64,000 bases of DNA, from NCBI RefSeq assembly GCF_038396675.1, contig NC_088924.1, positions 26,723,501-26,787,500 on the forward strand. The letters run 5' to 3'. Every line of letters begins with the position of its first letter. The stretch's first letter is position 1. The position numbers and the translations under genes are program-made. The DNA comes from Hydra vulgaris. Its lineage: Eukaryota; Cnidaria; Hydrozoa; Anthoathecata; Hydridae. Positions 43,994 through 55,052 of the stretch are shown here, piece by piece. The notes under the pieces were generated by a model. That model made no database searches. It worked only from the letters and a program-made list of their open reading frames with translations, and was not told where the DNA came from.

Positions 43994-44950
43994 CTATAAA
44001 AAGAAATGTATTATTTAAGCTGTCATTTCTGTAAATTTAAAAAAAATTGATTATTAAAAAAATTAAAAAGGGAGAGAATACATCAAAGTTAAGATTGCTA
44101 TTAAGCAAGCCTATATTGCTATTAAGCAAGCCAAGATTGGTGTGCTGTTCAAATGAATTACCTTTTTCAGCTTATTAATCCTCTAGTTATTTAAGATCAC
44201 CCATAATTCCAGAAAATGTAATTGCAAAGTATTTTTTAGATTATTTAGAATTTAAAATAATATTTTAATAATATATAAATGATTTATTTCAATTGAAAAG
44301 TTTAAATTTTAAATAATAACCAGAGAAAAACTTGTAAAATAAATATTGCACATTTAAAAGAAGGTTTTATGAATATATGAAGCAAAGAGTTAAGGTTAGG
44401 GTAATAAGGTAAAAAAAAAAAAGGTTACTAATGCTAGGTTAGGGTTATCTACCCTATAAGTTGTGCAAAAATATATCTTTTTTTGTGTTTGAAATTTTTG
44501 TTTCCTTCAACTTTGTGACTGCAAAAATTATAAATGGGGGAGGGGGTTATTAATAAGCTGGAGTGGGTGGAAAAAATTAACTAACATCTCTTCCAGGGTA
44601 TTAGGCACCTAAGAGAGATATAACTATAAATATATACTTCATCAAATGTAAACTTGCTTATTCTTCTACCTATTGTTTTTTTTGGTTTGTGCAGCCGGCA
44701 TTTGACCTTTGTAAAAGGTCAAATCCTGTCACATAGGGCCTCATTGCTTATCTTGCACCGAAGCATCTAAATTTTTAAATTTATTGCCTTACGATGAGAA
44801 AAATACAAGAAAACTTGGATAGCCACACTGTAATATACATTGAACACATTGTATTTCACCTATATATTTTTTTATAAAGAGTTACTTTTGCTAATAAAGA
44901 TTTTTTGTATTGATATGAAAGTAAAGTCAAAAACGGCTGTTTGATTAAAT

Positions 44951-45059
44951 GCGATAATGGTGTAGTGGTAGAGCACTGACATTGTAAGCGATTATTTCTG
45001 AGTAAAAAATTAGTAACCTCCTTTACTGTGGTAACAAGCTTAGTCTTGGGGAGGTGAAT
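44951..45059 (+). mobile_element. Putative tRNA-derived SINE
   Basis: The head GATAATGGTGTAGTGGTAGA resembles a tRNA A box (TGGTGTAGTGG). The body AGTAACCTCCTTTACTGTGG and tail CTTGGGGAGGTGAAT match bodies at 52884-52979 and 61970-62051. The B box is poor. This is not a functional tRNA gene, as no cloverleaf can be formed. Confidence 0.55.
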
Positions 45060-46150
45060 ATATAAACAACAAAAAGACAGGTTGTATACATGGTTTTCAA
45101 CCACCAAATTTATTCAGAAAACATTTATGTGTTTGAAGCATGTTAGCTTTATTGTTTAGGTTGGAAACGTTAGCTTTATTGGTTAGGTTGGAACCAATGC
45201 ATAAAATACATATTTCAGTGTGGAGGTGTTCTTTGATAAGACCTAAGGGTTTCTTAGAGTTTAATTTTCTTAAAAAAAAAAATTATTAATTTTTATTTTC
45301 CTTTCAAGAAAATTTTTTTTAAAGGAAAATTTACCCATTCTGCTTTAAAATTTACCAGTAAGTTTTGAATCAAATTTTACCAGAAAATTTACATCATGTA
45401 AAAATTTTTCAAATATATTATAAAAATTGTTTTGATATTAAAAAAAAAAATTCAGGTATAAATTTTTTGGATATTTAACTTCCTTTTTTAATTAAACAAA
45501 AACCAATGAGCGCAATAATTTTTTAAAACTATTAACATTAGCAGGTAGTTTAAAAGTTTGTTATCTGCAAGTTTCCATTTTAAAAATGCATTGATTTTAT
45601 TTATAGTTATTATTCTATAAGGAATATGAATTTGTTAATTTTCAAGCAATATATTACTTTTGTATTTATAAAGTTCAGTCATGGTAATTTTAGGATGTGA
45701 ATCAACATAAGCTTGTATCAATATTTTCCAACTTACCTTGTGACTACAACTTAAAAATCTACAACTATGTTGCTGTTGTGTCATAATTTTGTTGTGTTGT
45801 TTCGTAGTTTTGTTCTGTCGTGCATTCATATGTCATGATTTTGTTTGGAAACCAGACATGACTCCTTTAAAAAAAAACAAGAATGTTTAACTTTAAAAAC
45901 AAATTTCATAAGTTTTCACTAGACTATGATATATTTGATATCAACTATAAAAAAACACAAGTTTTCACTTGATTGTGAAAAAAACATGAAATTGGTAACA
46001 AATTATCAAATGAAACTTGTTACTATGTTTTTAACACAACAATAATTAAATATTTCCAACATCATTATGTTATAACATGTTAACAACTTTATTCTTTTAA
46101 CATGTTGAGTACTTATAAGATTTACCTTGAAGCATTTATAATAAACATAA
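45060..46150. other. No gene called
   Basis: Holds a strong minus-strand donor CACAAG|GTAAGTTGG at 45737, but no polypyrimidine tract or acceptor upstream of it, so the 45738-45829 open frame is not called. Otherwise A+T-rich. Confidence 0.4.
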
Positions 46151-46159
46151 AAATCTTAC

Positions 46160-46222
46160 TTGTTCATACATAAGAGCATTAAGTTTGTGAACTTCTGATG
46201 ATAAGTTGGGAGACATATTTAT
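46160..46222 (-). CDS. Host exon, same gene as 43770-43993
   Basis: A 63-bp exon, phase 0 at both ends, between acceptor CTTCTGTTAATAG and donor GAACAA|GTAAGA. It encodes 21 residues, INMSPNLSSEVHKLNALMYEQ (listed here in two parts in the protein: INMSPNLSSEV and HKLNALMYEQ). It joins without a break to VIYNTLSLV of the exon at 43935-43993. The codon use is mixed rather than A/T-run driven. The gene's upstream exons would lie at higher coordinates; the candidates at 54440-54518 and 55053-55111 are on the same strand but cannot be linked by phase. Confidence 0.62.
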
Positions 46223-46359
46223 CTATTAACAGAAGGAACATTTTATAAACAAAAAGATTTTTACATAAAACATTAATCATGTGTTGTGCTACTTATCATA
46301 CATCATATTCATGTCACATCATATATTCATGTCATATATATATCAGATGTATATATACA

Positions 46360-46363
<4 letters not shown>

Positions 46364-46426
<63 letters not shown>

Positions 46427-46456
46427 AATATATATACATATATATATAAAATTTAC

Positions 46457-46512
<56 letters not shown>
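46364..46512. repeat. (TA)n microsatellites, two runs
   Basis: Runs at 46364-46420 and 46461-46512 are separated by CACACAAATATATATAC-type sequence. TA-rich DNA extends from 46330 to 46562. Confidence 0.95.
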
Positions 46513-46515
<3 letters not shown>

Positions 46516-47149
46516 CGTATATTATATATACATATATATATTGTGTATTTCATATATATATAACCCCTAACTGGTTGGGTATTTATCAGTCGATGTAGCA
46601 GCACTTTGTTACGAGTCAGGCTATAAGATAGTCAATGTAGCAACACTCCGTGCATGATTTACAGTAAAAAAAATAAAAACATTTTATTAACAGCCCTATT
46701 ATTCAAAGCCCTATTATTCAAAAAATAAAAGTTTAGTGTGACGGCATCTGAGATCAAATATACAGATCCGTGTTTGCTAATTGCCAAAAAGTAAGATAGT
46801 CAAAAATTTTTCAACCAAGTTTTTTTTAATTATCTTAAACAACATAAAAATTTGAAATTTACAATGGAATAAGAATAAGTAAAACAGATTGCTTTTTTAG
46901 GTTTTTTATTAAAAAATCCAATTTCTTTTTCAACATCACTTTATTATAAAAACTTATACAGGCCTTTTATAAAATTTTTTTAGTTTCATTCTCTTTTGCT
47001 ACAAATTTGGTCTTAAACGTTGTTTGATTGATTGAACATATATAATTAATAATACTTGGCTGGGATTTGATAAATACATAAAAAATATTTTTATTTTGTC
47101 AAAATTGAGACTGAAATTGATTATGTTAATAAGAAAATGAATCCATCAA

Positions 47150-47490
47150 AATAATTTTTGGTTAAAAGATATACTTCCTAAGCTACTTAAATGTTGTTTA
47201 CAAATACTCGAGCGCTGGATGTAATGCCAGTTATATTGGAGAAACTTCCAGACATTTAACAACTAGGATAAATGAGCACCTTAAAACTGATAAACAATCC
47301 CATGTATGTAAACATTTAAATTTATCAATTAACTGTAAAAATCGGTCTAACTGGAATTCTTTTGAGATTTTGGATACTGTTCCAACCAAACATAAATTAA
47401 AGGTAAAAGTAGTGCTCCACATTAAATGGTAAAATTCCTGATTTAACAAACAAACTTACCATTATACCATTAACCTATCTATTTAATTAA
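47150..47490 (+). pseudogene. Penelope-like element GIY-YIG endonuclease fragment
   Basis: The plus strand reads YKYSSAGCNASYIGETSRHL, then TTRINEHLKTDKQSHVCKHL. This is the GIY-YIG domain of Penelope-like retroelements: the Cys just before YIGET, the catalytic Arg in TSRHL and the EHL..D..S.I.KHL helix are all present. After FEILDTVPTKHKLKVK a single stop follows, and the sequence continues as the usual C-terminus (NPDLTNK-like) in a shifted frame. Upstream, KDILPKLLK appears in another frame. The reverse-transcriptase part is absent here; a piece of one, from the same or another copy, lies at 52107-52424. Confidence 0.8.
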
Positions 47491-47562
47491 AACAATAGTT
47501 TATTTTATTTTGAATTTGTTGATTGACAGATTTTTAAATTTTTTTTTTTTAAATTTTTTTTT

Positions 47563-47739
47563 AGGTGCCCCAAGAAGTCCTTACAGAGGACTTCTTATCA
47601 GACCACCATGGATGAGCATTTAATTGGAAGTTCACACCTCATTCCTAACCGATGTCGCAAAGCTTGCCCAGATGTGGGGTTTGAACCACGGATCCTTTGT
47701 TTCTGAGGCAAGAGCGGTAACACTGCGTCACGGCTGCTC
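47563..47739 (-). mobile_element. tRNA-derived SINE, best copy
   Basis: On the minus strand the head reads GAGCAGCCGTGACGCAGTGT (A box TGACGCAGTG at 47721-47730) with a B box GGTTCAAACCC at 47677-47687, spaced as in a tRNA gene. The body continues GTGTGAACTTCCAATTAAAT and ends in GGACTTCTTGGGGCACCT plus an A-rich tail. The RNA polymerase III promoter boxes are well preserved. Other copies are at 26369-26460 and 28009-28370. Confidence 0.75.
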
Positions 47740-47759
47740 TAAATTTAAATTTATTATTC

Positions 47760-49085
47760 AAATTGTATTTTGATTATACTTACCGAGCCATTTTGTAATC
47801 ATTTTTATTGGTGCATTATGTATTTTTTTTGTCTAGTTATATTTCTCTGTTAATTCTTTTTTTTTTTATTATTTATTCCAGAGTTTTATTGTAAAACTTT
47901 TGTATATATATTTTTGTATAAACTATTGTATATCTTTTGAAAATGTAATAATTATATTACAAAACATTTTAAAAGGTGACTCTAAAAACAATGTATAAAT
48001 TAAAACAATTGACATTCTTTAAATTAATTTAAATACAGATCATCAACTAAACATCAAACAAACAATAATAATAATAATAATATATATATATATTATTATT
48101 ATTATTATTATATATGTTATACCAATAACATGAAATAAAATAATATAGCTTAATTTAATATAAAACAACAATTTTATATTTGAACAATTTCTAGTAATAA
48201 AGACAACCTCCATTAGCCAAACATTAGCTAGTTGATCAATAATAAAATCCATTCTCACTAGTTCGAAAAAGTTTCTATAACAAATAAAATTTATAATAAA
48301 CAACATTTTAAATTATAATTTTATTATAAAACTATAATAGAGATTATTTAAATACTTGTGATTGATAATTCTTTTATAATTTGCTAAAAAAAAAATTGGG
48401 TTTCAAAATTCAAAACTGCATTATTACAAATGATTTACATTAAATTAGTAAAACGTTTTAAAATATTACATCAGACATTATTTTACCATAAATTTATAAA
48501 AAATAATATGGTATGAAGTTGATAGTGAAGAGGGTGATGTGCAAAAGCAAGGCAGAGAATTAATGAAATTTGAAACATCTAGAGGTCAATCTTCAGGCTT
48601 CTTACTAGCAAACACCTATTGTTCTCACATCAGTTTAAATTTATAAAAAAAATTTAAAAACAAAAATGTTTAAAATTTTCTCTTGAAAAAGTATATATAG
48701 TTTACTTAAAGTACTTACAGTTTATGTTAAATTTAAAATTAGCATTAAAATTAAATTAAATTTCTTTAAAACTTCCTTATATGAAAAAGATTTAAAAGTT
48801 TGAATAATTGTGAAGCTTTTATGTTTTTTTAAAATTTTTTGTTTTGAAAAAAAATTTAAAAAAAAAAATAAAAGTTATTTTAAAAACTTTCTTATAAAAA
48901 CAGATTTAAAAATTTGATTGTGAGAGTTTAAATTGAACTTTTAGTTTTATGTTGTTACCAACTCATAGTTTAAACTTCAATCCAATCTAATCAATCAATG
49001 CAAGCAATAAAATTAGGATTAATGGTAGTTATCACTAATAATAACTTTTAAAACAACATATTAGTAATAGTAATATACTTGAGCT
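47760..49085. other. No gene recognised
   Basis: A+T-rich. Holds a palindromic (AAT)n/(TA)n/(ATT)n microsatellite at 48064-48115 and a donor-like CTCG|GTAAGT on the minus strand at 47783 without a supporting exon. Confidence 0.5.
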
Positions 49086-49129
49086 GTTACTGATAATTCG
49101 CTAAGTGTACCAAGTACACTTAGACAGCT

Positions 49130-51390
49130 ATATCATTATTCAGCTTAGTTATATTATTTAAAACCCATATATCAAGTTTAGCTTTAAAAGAGTTCACAGA
49201 AATAGCATTAACAACATCAGTAGGTAGTTGATTCCAGTAAAAAAGATGCTCTGCACCAGTTGACAGCTTTATCTAGGTCATTTTGCAATAGGTTAACACT
49301 TGTTTCACAATTAACCCTTGATAATTTTTTTGCATCATCAGCATACATCTTTGAAATATTAACAAAGTTCTCCGGCAAATCATTAACATAAATAATCAAT
49401 AGTAAAGGGCCAATAACATAGCCCTGTGGCACATCACTAAATATATCCTTCCCAGATGAGACAATTTCTCCCATGACAACTCTTTGACTTCTATTTTTTA
49501 GAAATTCAATCTATATTAACAATGTACCAGAAATCTATATTATATCAATCTATATTATATCAATCTATATTTTGTACCAGAAACCCCATTCAAGTTTTAT
49601 CAGTACACTTTTATGGGCCACTGGGATTTAAATACCTTTAAAAAGTCTAAGTAAATTACATCTACAGATATATTCTGAGATGCGTTTAATGTCTCAATAA
49701 GGTTGGTTGAACAAGATCTTTCCTTTACAAAATCGTGTTAATCTTTTTGAAAGAAGATTATATGCATTTAGGAAATTCATAATTAAATCTCGTACAACCC
49801 CTTTCTAGAATTTTACAAAGCACAGAAGTGAGTGAAATTAAATGATAATTTAATGGCAACAGTTTACTTCCTTTTTTAAATTGAGGACTGATATTGGCCG
49901 ATTTCCACTGAACAGGTAGTTTACTAAGCACAATAGGAGCTGTAAATATATGTGCAAGCGATAGAGCTATTCTATATGCGCATTTTTTTTAAATTAAAGG
50001 TTTAATGAGATCTGCTCCACACAACTTCTCTGCATTTAAACGTTCTAATCTATTAAAAATATCTTTGTATGAGATTATATCCAAATCCAAATTTTTATTG
50101 ATTCTAGATGCAAATGCTGGCAAATTAAAGTCATTCTCTTGGACAAATACATCTTGGAACTTGTTATTTAGTAAATTTACTATCTGATTTGAGTCATTTG
50201 TCACTATTCTATTTTCATTATGTAATGCCTTAATTGAATTTTTGATCTGTTGTTGGCTATTCACAAATTTGTAAATTAACTTTGGATTTTCTTCAGCCAA
50301 TATCACTGAACACACAATTTTTATCACTAGGTTTTTTCATAATTTTGTCTAGCTTTTCTTGATTTGTTTTTGACTATTTTGTAAATTTTTGTGCATTTAT
50401 TCACAAGAGATGAAACTTTCCACTCTGAGGAACAATTGAGAAATATAAGGGTCTTTTTTAACTTTATTCATTTTTATTCAAAATATTTGCTTTTTTTTAA
50501 TTTTTAATTGGAATGTATAGTTTATATGCCGCATTCATGTAAAGTATAAATATATTATACACTTCCTGGACTAATTTGCCATTAAAACACGTTAACCAAT
50601 CCACATGGAAAACAACCTATTAATTGAATCGAAATTTGCTTTCTTATAATTTCGTACAATTACTTCCTCATTTATAAAACATTTCTGATCTAACAAAATT
50701 TGTTAACTTAAAACATTGGAAAAGAAACATGCTGAATGTGAAAGTGATCATTCAAAATATCATAAAATCTGTATTCATAAGAGTTATCATTTCTTTCAAT
50801 CAATTTGATAAAACCTTTGGACCATTTAATGTTTGGAAAATTAAAGCCCCCCATAATTATAAAATCCGTGAAATTGTGTTTATCAATGTAAGATTTTTCA
50901 GTTTCAAATACCTTATTAAAGATTTCCATATCAAATAGTTATTTATACAGACCAAATTTCATTCGGTCCGTATAAATAACTATTGTTACAAATAACAAGT
51001 GCAACCCATATTTGTTCAATTTTGTCAGAACTCAGAATTTTATCTCCAATAAGATATAAAATTGTTATCTATGTATATTGCAATACCACCACCAATTCTA
51101 CTATCCTTACGATCTTTTCTATACAAAAAGTAACCTTTTAAAATTGTAATGGAAGTCTCTCTGAACCAAGTTCAGAGAGTTGTTATGTTGATGTTCTCTG
51201 AACCAAGTTCAGAGAGTTATGTTGATTTTAAAATTGTAATGGAAGTCTCTCTGAACCAAGTTCAGAGTTGTTATGTTGATAATACATGGATTTATATCAC
51301 TACATAATACCTTGAACTCCTTAATTTTATTATTTAGCAAAGTTGTATTCATATATAAACAAATAAGGTGGTCAATCAGCTTGCAGTCTT
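49130..51390 (-). pseudogene. CR1-like endonuclease/reverse transcriptase, broken
   Basis: The endonuclease start reads LLNNKIKEFKVLCSDINPCI near 51300, then GGGIAIYIDNNF near 51080, then FIIMGGFNFPNIKWSKG (50830-50890), where the usual GDFN is GGFN. The segment ends NDHFHIQHVSFP. The linker to RT shows LIYKFVNSQQQIKNSIKAL and LNAEKLCGADLI (50000-50320). The RT shows DVPQGYVIGPLLLIIYVNDL and SKMYADDAKKLSR (49330-49350), with both metal-binding Asp residues. Stops and shifts separate these blocks and part of the thumb is deleted. A 35-55 bp hairpin-bearing unit has been triplicated within the endonuclease at 51157-51280. Confidence 0.8.
51157..51280. repeat. Three copies of a hairpin-forming unit
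   Basis: CTCTGAACCAAGTTCAGAG, a stem of 8-9 bp with a CAA loop, occurs at about 51159, 51196 and 51249. Each is followed by AGTTGTTATGTTGAT or a shortened form. The first and third copies are also preceded by TTAAAATTGTAATGGAAGTC. Confidence 0.92.
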
Positions 51391-52106
51391 TTCTTAAATT
51401 TGACAATTTTGTTTCCACAGATAGCATATCGAAATGTAGTATCAGAAGCAAGTTAAGAGTTTAGCTTATTTCTTTCTTGTCTTAATTGAAAATCTAACAT
51501 TCTCTCTACTTCAGTAAGATTTGAGGAAATATACATAATTCTAAGGTTACTAATGTTTCTTAATTTTTTCGATTGATACAAAAGTGGGTTTCTAATACTA
51601 GCATTTTCTAATTTTTAAAAACTTCCTTTTCAATTTCCTTTTTTTTTTTGACAGCAATCTCTTCACATTTTTTGTTTTAATCTTGGCTCTAAAATTATTA
51701 AATAATTTAACAATTTTTTTCATTATCATCAGCTTGAGTAACATTAACTTGTTGTATAATCATTTATTAATTTAATAATGTAAATAATTATTACAAGACA
51801 ATATTTTAACATAACATACATAAACATAACAGAGCAAAAAAGTAAAAAACATGTTTTAGTACTTTGTATGGACTTATCAAACTTTAAAATTCCTATTCTA
51901 ACGCTGTCCTTTAGGTCAACAACACAAAAAAAATTATTCTTTTAATTAATGACTAACCGCTCAAACCCAAACCTTCACTTGTATGCATGTACATTTACTG
52001 CACCCTGTTCAAGTCAGCCTTTGATGCAGAATTTTAAATCTTTTTGATCAAAATCAGAAAAAAAATTATAAAAAATTTAAAAAATATTTTCCAAATAAAT
52101 AAAAAT

Positions 52107-52424
52107 AATGGCTTCCAAATAAACATTAACTTAGAAATTGTGAATTTTGTTGATGTCACTTTAAACATCTTTTTTTAAATTTTTATAACCCCTAAAAAAA
52201 GCCAAATTATTGTATATTAATGTAAATTCAAACTACCCTCGTCAAATTCTCAATGTTATTTACAAATGCATTGTTTCCTCACAAAATAACCCTAATAAAC
52301 AGTATATCAACTTAACTGAGGGTGAATGGAAAAAATGCTATACCAACCGCAAACAAACTTATAAACATAAAAAATACTCAAAAGACACTTTTGAGTATTT
52401 AAAAAATACTCAAGACAATTGAAC
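52107..52424 (+). pseudogene. Penelope-like element reverse-transcriptase fragment
   Basis: The plus strand reads NGFQINIKLEIVNFVDVTLN-like sequence, then, after a shift, KKAKLLYINVNSNYPRQILN. This matches the Penelope-like RT segment with FLDV(T)F.L, YKP..KPN and Y(I/V)...SNHPP.I. The usual histidine in SNHP is Tyr. The remaining 60 codons (EGEWKKCYTNRKQTYKHKK onwards) are Lys/Thr-rich and run into the inverted repeat. It is a short fragment. My assignment rests on these two motifs. Confidence 0.55.
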
Positions 52425-52530
52425 TAATTATTCTTTTAGATCCCTTATAAAGTTTGTCATTAATTAATTTTATATGGGATCTAAAAGAATAATTAGTTCA
52501 ATTGTCTTTGAGTATTTTTTAAATATTCAA
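52391..52530. repeat. Inverted repeat, ~54-bp arms, ~31-bp loop
   Basis: The left arm contains AAAAAATACTCAAGACAATT and GAACTAATTATTCTTTTAGA, ending GATCCC at 52444. The right arm, from GGGATC at 52476, repeats this in complement with one inserted base and one or two changes. One arm must be a recent inverted duplication of the other. Confidence 0.93.
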
Positions 52531-52534
52531 AGAC

Positions 52535-53105
52535 AGTTAAAGTTTATATAGGATATAAAACAATAATTTTTTTAGGATATTAATTTTAAACTAAATTTGT
52601 CTCTTCTAAAATTTGCTCCCGTCTATAATATTTCAAAAAAATTAATGCTATGCTTGCAAAAAAAATTTTAAATAATTACTCATTTAGATGAAAAAAATTT
52701 ATTAAATGAGACAACAGAATTAAATTCTAAATACAGATATAAAAATAAATACCTTTTAAAAAATTATAAAAACAAATGACTGAGCTAAAATTATTTATAT
52801 TCTAACAAACTCTTTTCACAATTTTCAACTTGTTTTCTCTGTGCAGTAACTTTGTTTGTCAAGATTTGTTTTTTGGAGTTATAGAGTTGAGAGAGGGTTG
52901 TAACCACAGCTAAAGTAGCCTCCTTGACTGTATTGGCCTTCATGGCCTTTATTTTTTGGCCCCTCATGGGGAGGTGAATTGAAATTAAAAAAATCAATTT
53001 TTATAAAAATACTGCAGTTCATGTAATTTTCTGTTTATAGAAAAATTCTGGTTATTTATAAAAAAAAAATTAATTATATCAATTTAAATTTCTTGAACAT
53101 TTTAT
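52535..53105. other. No gene; holds a SINE body at 52884-52979
   Basis: GTTGAGAGAGGGTTGTAACC, then GTAGCCTCCTTGACTGTATT and CATGGGGAGGTGAATT match 61970-62051 and the body of the SINE at 44951. The rest is A+T-rich. Confidence 0.6.
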
Positions 53106-53109
53106 TCTA

Positions 53110-54348
53110 CAGTTGGTTGAAAAGTTTTGAAAGTGACATCTTTAAACCAGTAGAAGAATCAAAATTAATAGGCTAGTTTAAAATTTAATCTTTCATATGA
53201 ACACACTAAAAGTTTGTGTTAGGTCTGTCAATTCATTCTTTGTTTAAAAGCCATTTGAAGTTGATGTGTCAGAGTATTTTTTTACAATAGAAAAAAACCG
53301 AATATCGTGCAGTGATAAAATTGTTAGTTTTGGAAGGTTTATCAGCAACAGAAATTGCTAAAATGGTGAAAGTGTTAAAGGAATCTACTTCTTCATTTTC
53401 AACTGTGCATTGATGGGTTTTAGAGTTTAAACATAGTGCAATCATTAAAGATGATCCACGTAGTGGTTGTCCAAAAACCACACCAGAAATCATTGAGCAA
53501 GTACATAATATGGTTAATGAAAATCCAAGTTTGACTAAGCCTATAAATTGGTCATACCATAGGCATCTCAGACAAACAAGTTTTCTATATTTTACATAAA
53601 GATTTAAGTATGAAAAAGCTGTTGGGAAAACTGGTGCTGCATACATTAAAAATTCAAGAAAAACTCAATCAAAAAAAAATTTCTCAATAAAATTTTAAGC
53701 AAAATAAAAGCCGTTTTGTGCGTTTTATAACTATGGATGAGACTTGTATCTACCACCATGATCCTAAAATGAAACAAGAACGTTTACAGTGGACTAAGCC
53801 TGGTTGTTCAGCTCCAAAGCAGGTGAAGTCACAACGATCAGCAAAGAAGATTATGACACCAGTTTTTTGGGATGCAAAAGGAATTTTATTGATTATCTTG
53901 AAAAAGGTAAAACAATCAATTCTGGATATTATTGCCAACTTTTGGATCAGTTGGATGCAAAAGTTCTTGAGAAAAGGCCTGGATTAAACAAGAAAATCAT
54001 TTTTCATTAAGACAATGCATGTGTTCACACAAGTGTTTTAACGATGGCTAAATTCAACAAATTAAAGTACAAATTACTTGATCATCTACCATATTCACAA
54101 GATTTGGCTCCCAGTGACTTTTATCTCTTCAGAAACCTCCAACATTTCCTTTGTGGAAAGCATTTTTCGTGGAATGAAGAAGCTATTGAAGGATCAATGA
54201 AATAAATTGAATGAAGAAGCTAAATCATTGAAGGATCAATGAAATAAGTGTATTGAAGTTGAGAGAGATTGTATTGAATAAAAAAACTTATTTCATTTAA
54301 AAATCCACATTCTTTCATTTAAGTTTTTAAAACTTTTTAACCAACCTG
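53110..54348 (+). mobile_element. Mariner transposon with both terminal repeats
   Basis: The left end CAGTTGGTTGAAAAGTTTTG and the right end, complemented, CAGGTTGGTTAAAAAGTTTT form terminal inverted repeats of about 27 bp. TA flanks both sides (53108-53109 and 54349-54350), the expected target duplication. The 1,239-bp length is right for mariner. A short duplication (GAAGAAGCTA..TTGAAGGATC) lies near 54175-54240. Confidence 0.88.
53256..54205 (+). pseudogene. Mariner transposase, inactivated
   Basis: The N-terminal part reads EYRAVIKLLVLEGLSATEIA (first HTH) and DDPRSGCPKTTPEIIEQVH. After several stops the catalytic half starts with FITMDETCIYHHDPKMKQER (first Asp). It continues VFWDAKGILLI, and after a shift FIDYLEKGKTINSGYY, CQLLDQLDAKVLEKRPGL and DNACVHTS (second Asp). 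It ends YSQDLAPSDFYLFRNLQHF (third Asp; the usual Pro before it is Gln). The spacing from second to third Asp fits the D,D34D mariner type. All three Asp are present, but at least four frame breaks rule out activity. Confidence 0.88.
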
Positions 54349-54439
54349 TATAAATTGAATTTTTTTTAATTTAGACTTTCATCCTGATGTTGAAGAAGAA
54401 ACTAACAGTAAAAAAGTTACACAAGTGTTTACTAACTTA

Positions 54440-54518
54440 TTACTACTCTGTTCTTTAAGAACATTGAGAACTATTTTTGTAAAATTCACTAACATACTTG
54501 ACATATGTTTATCCCCTT
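54440..54518 (-). CDS. Candidate host exon
   Basis: On the minus strand an acceptor TTTTTATTTTAG precedes 54518. The open frame reads GDKHMSSMLVNFTKIVLNV then LKEQSSNKL. Possible donors are TTA|GTAAAC at about 54439 or earlier GTAATA; without one the frame runs on to a stop at 54379-54381, which would make it a last exon. It begins with two leading bases. The helical, Leu/Val-rich character suggests an alpha-solenoid-type protein, but no family is recognised. It cannot be joined directly to the exon at 55053-55111 (phase 0 donor), so a small exon between them would be needed. Confidence 0.4.
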
Positions 54519-55052
54519 CTAAAATAAAAACGACATAAAATTGCAACAGATTTGAAAAAGTCACATATTCTAGACATTTTAGACCAAACAAACCCTTTAA
54601 AATAGTACTTGAAACAAACAGTGACCCTTAAAAAAAGACTATGGTCCTTAAAATAAACAGTGACCTTTGAAAATTTATTATGGCACATAAAACATAATAA
54701 ACCTTAAACTTTTATTTCAAATATTTTTTTTATGCAGTATGGTTGAGTTTCCAAAATTTTTTCCATTTTCAAGCTAATATCATATTTAAAATTTAATTTT
54801 GTTTTGAAATTTTTAATATTAGCTTTTGAAACATAGCAATAGACATTAAAATATGACGTACTTTCTTATGATTCTTTAAACATTATATAATTTACAAGCC
54901 TGAAACCTTTGTCATATTTTAATCACAATGATCGTTTAACATTTATGATGAAGATTTATAAACATCAGTTTATATTTATGATGGAGATTTATAAGCATTA
55001 ATTTATAATTTAAATGTAAGATTATTAAAAAACAAAACAAAAAAAAACATAC

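Larger units (their letters stand above)
49090..51400 (-). mobile_element. CR1-like non-LTR retrotransposon, internally deleted
   Basis: The minus strand contains, in order, endonuclease start, endonuclease middle, linker and reverse transcriptase, and ends with the C-terminal tail. Between the YADD box and the tail, about 200 codons are missing: NWCRASF runs directly into YWNQLPTDVVNAISVNSFK. The element extends over some 2.3 kb. Confidence 0.8.

Noticed and set aside
44386-44460. TTAGGGT-like phrases (possible telomeric repeat)
   Set aside because: Only two or three isolated occurrences with irregular spacing; no array.
44951-45010. tRNA gene
   Set aside because: The A box is good, but there is no matching acceptor stem, anticodon arm or proper B box; it is better read as a SINE head.
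45738-45829. Possible exon with CACAAG|GTAAGTTGG donor
   Set aside because: Peptide is low-complexity (Gln/Lys/Thr) and there is no polypyrimidine tract or acceptor at its upstream side. The exons on either side join in phase without it.
46281-46604. Long Tyr/Ile open frames in several frames
   Set aside because: Translations of (TA)n microsatellites; the same applies at 7368-7638 and 12075-12266.
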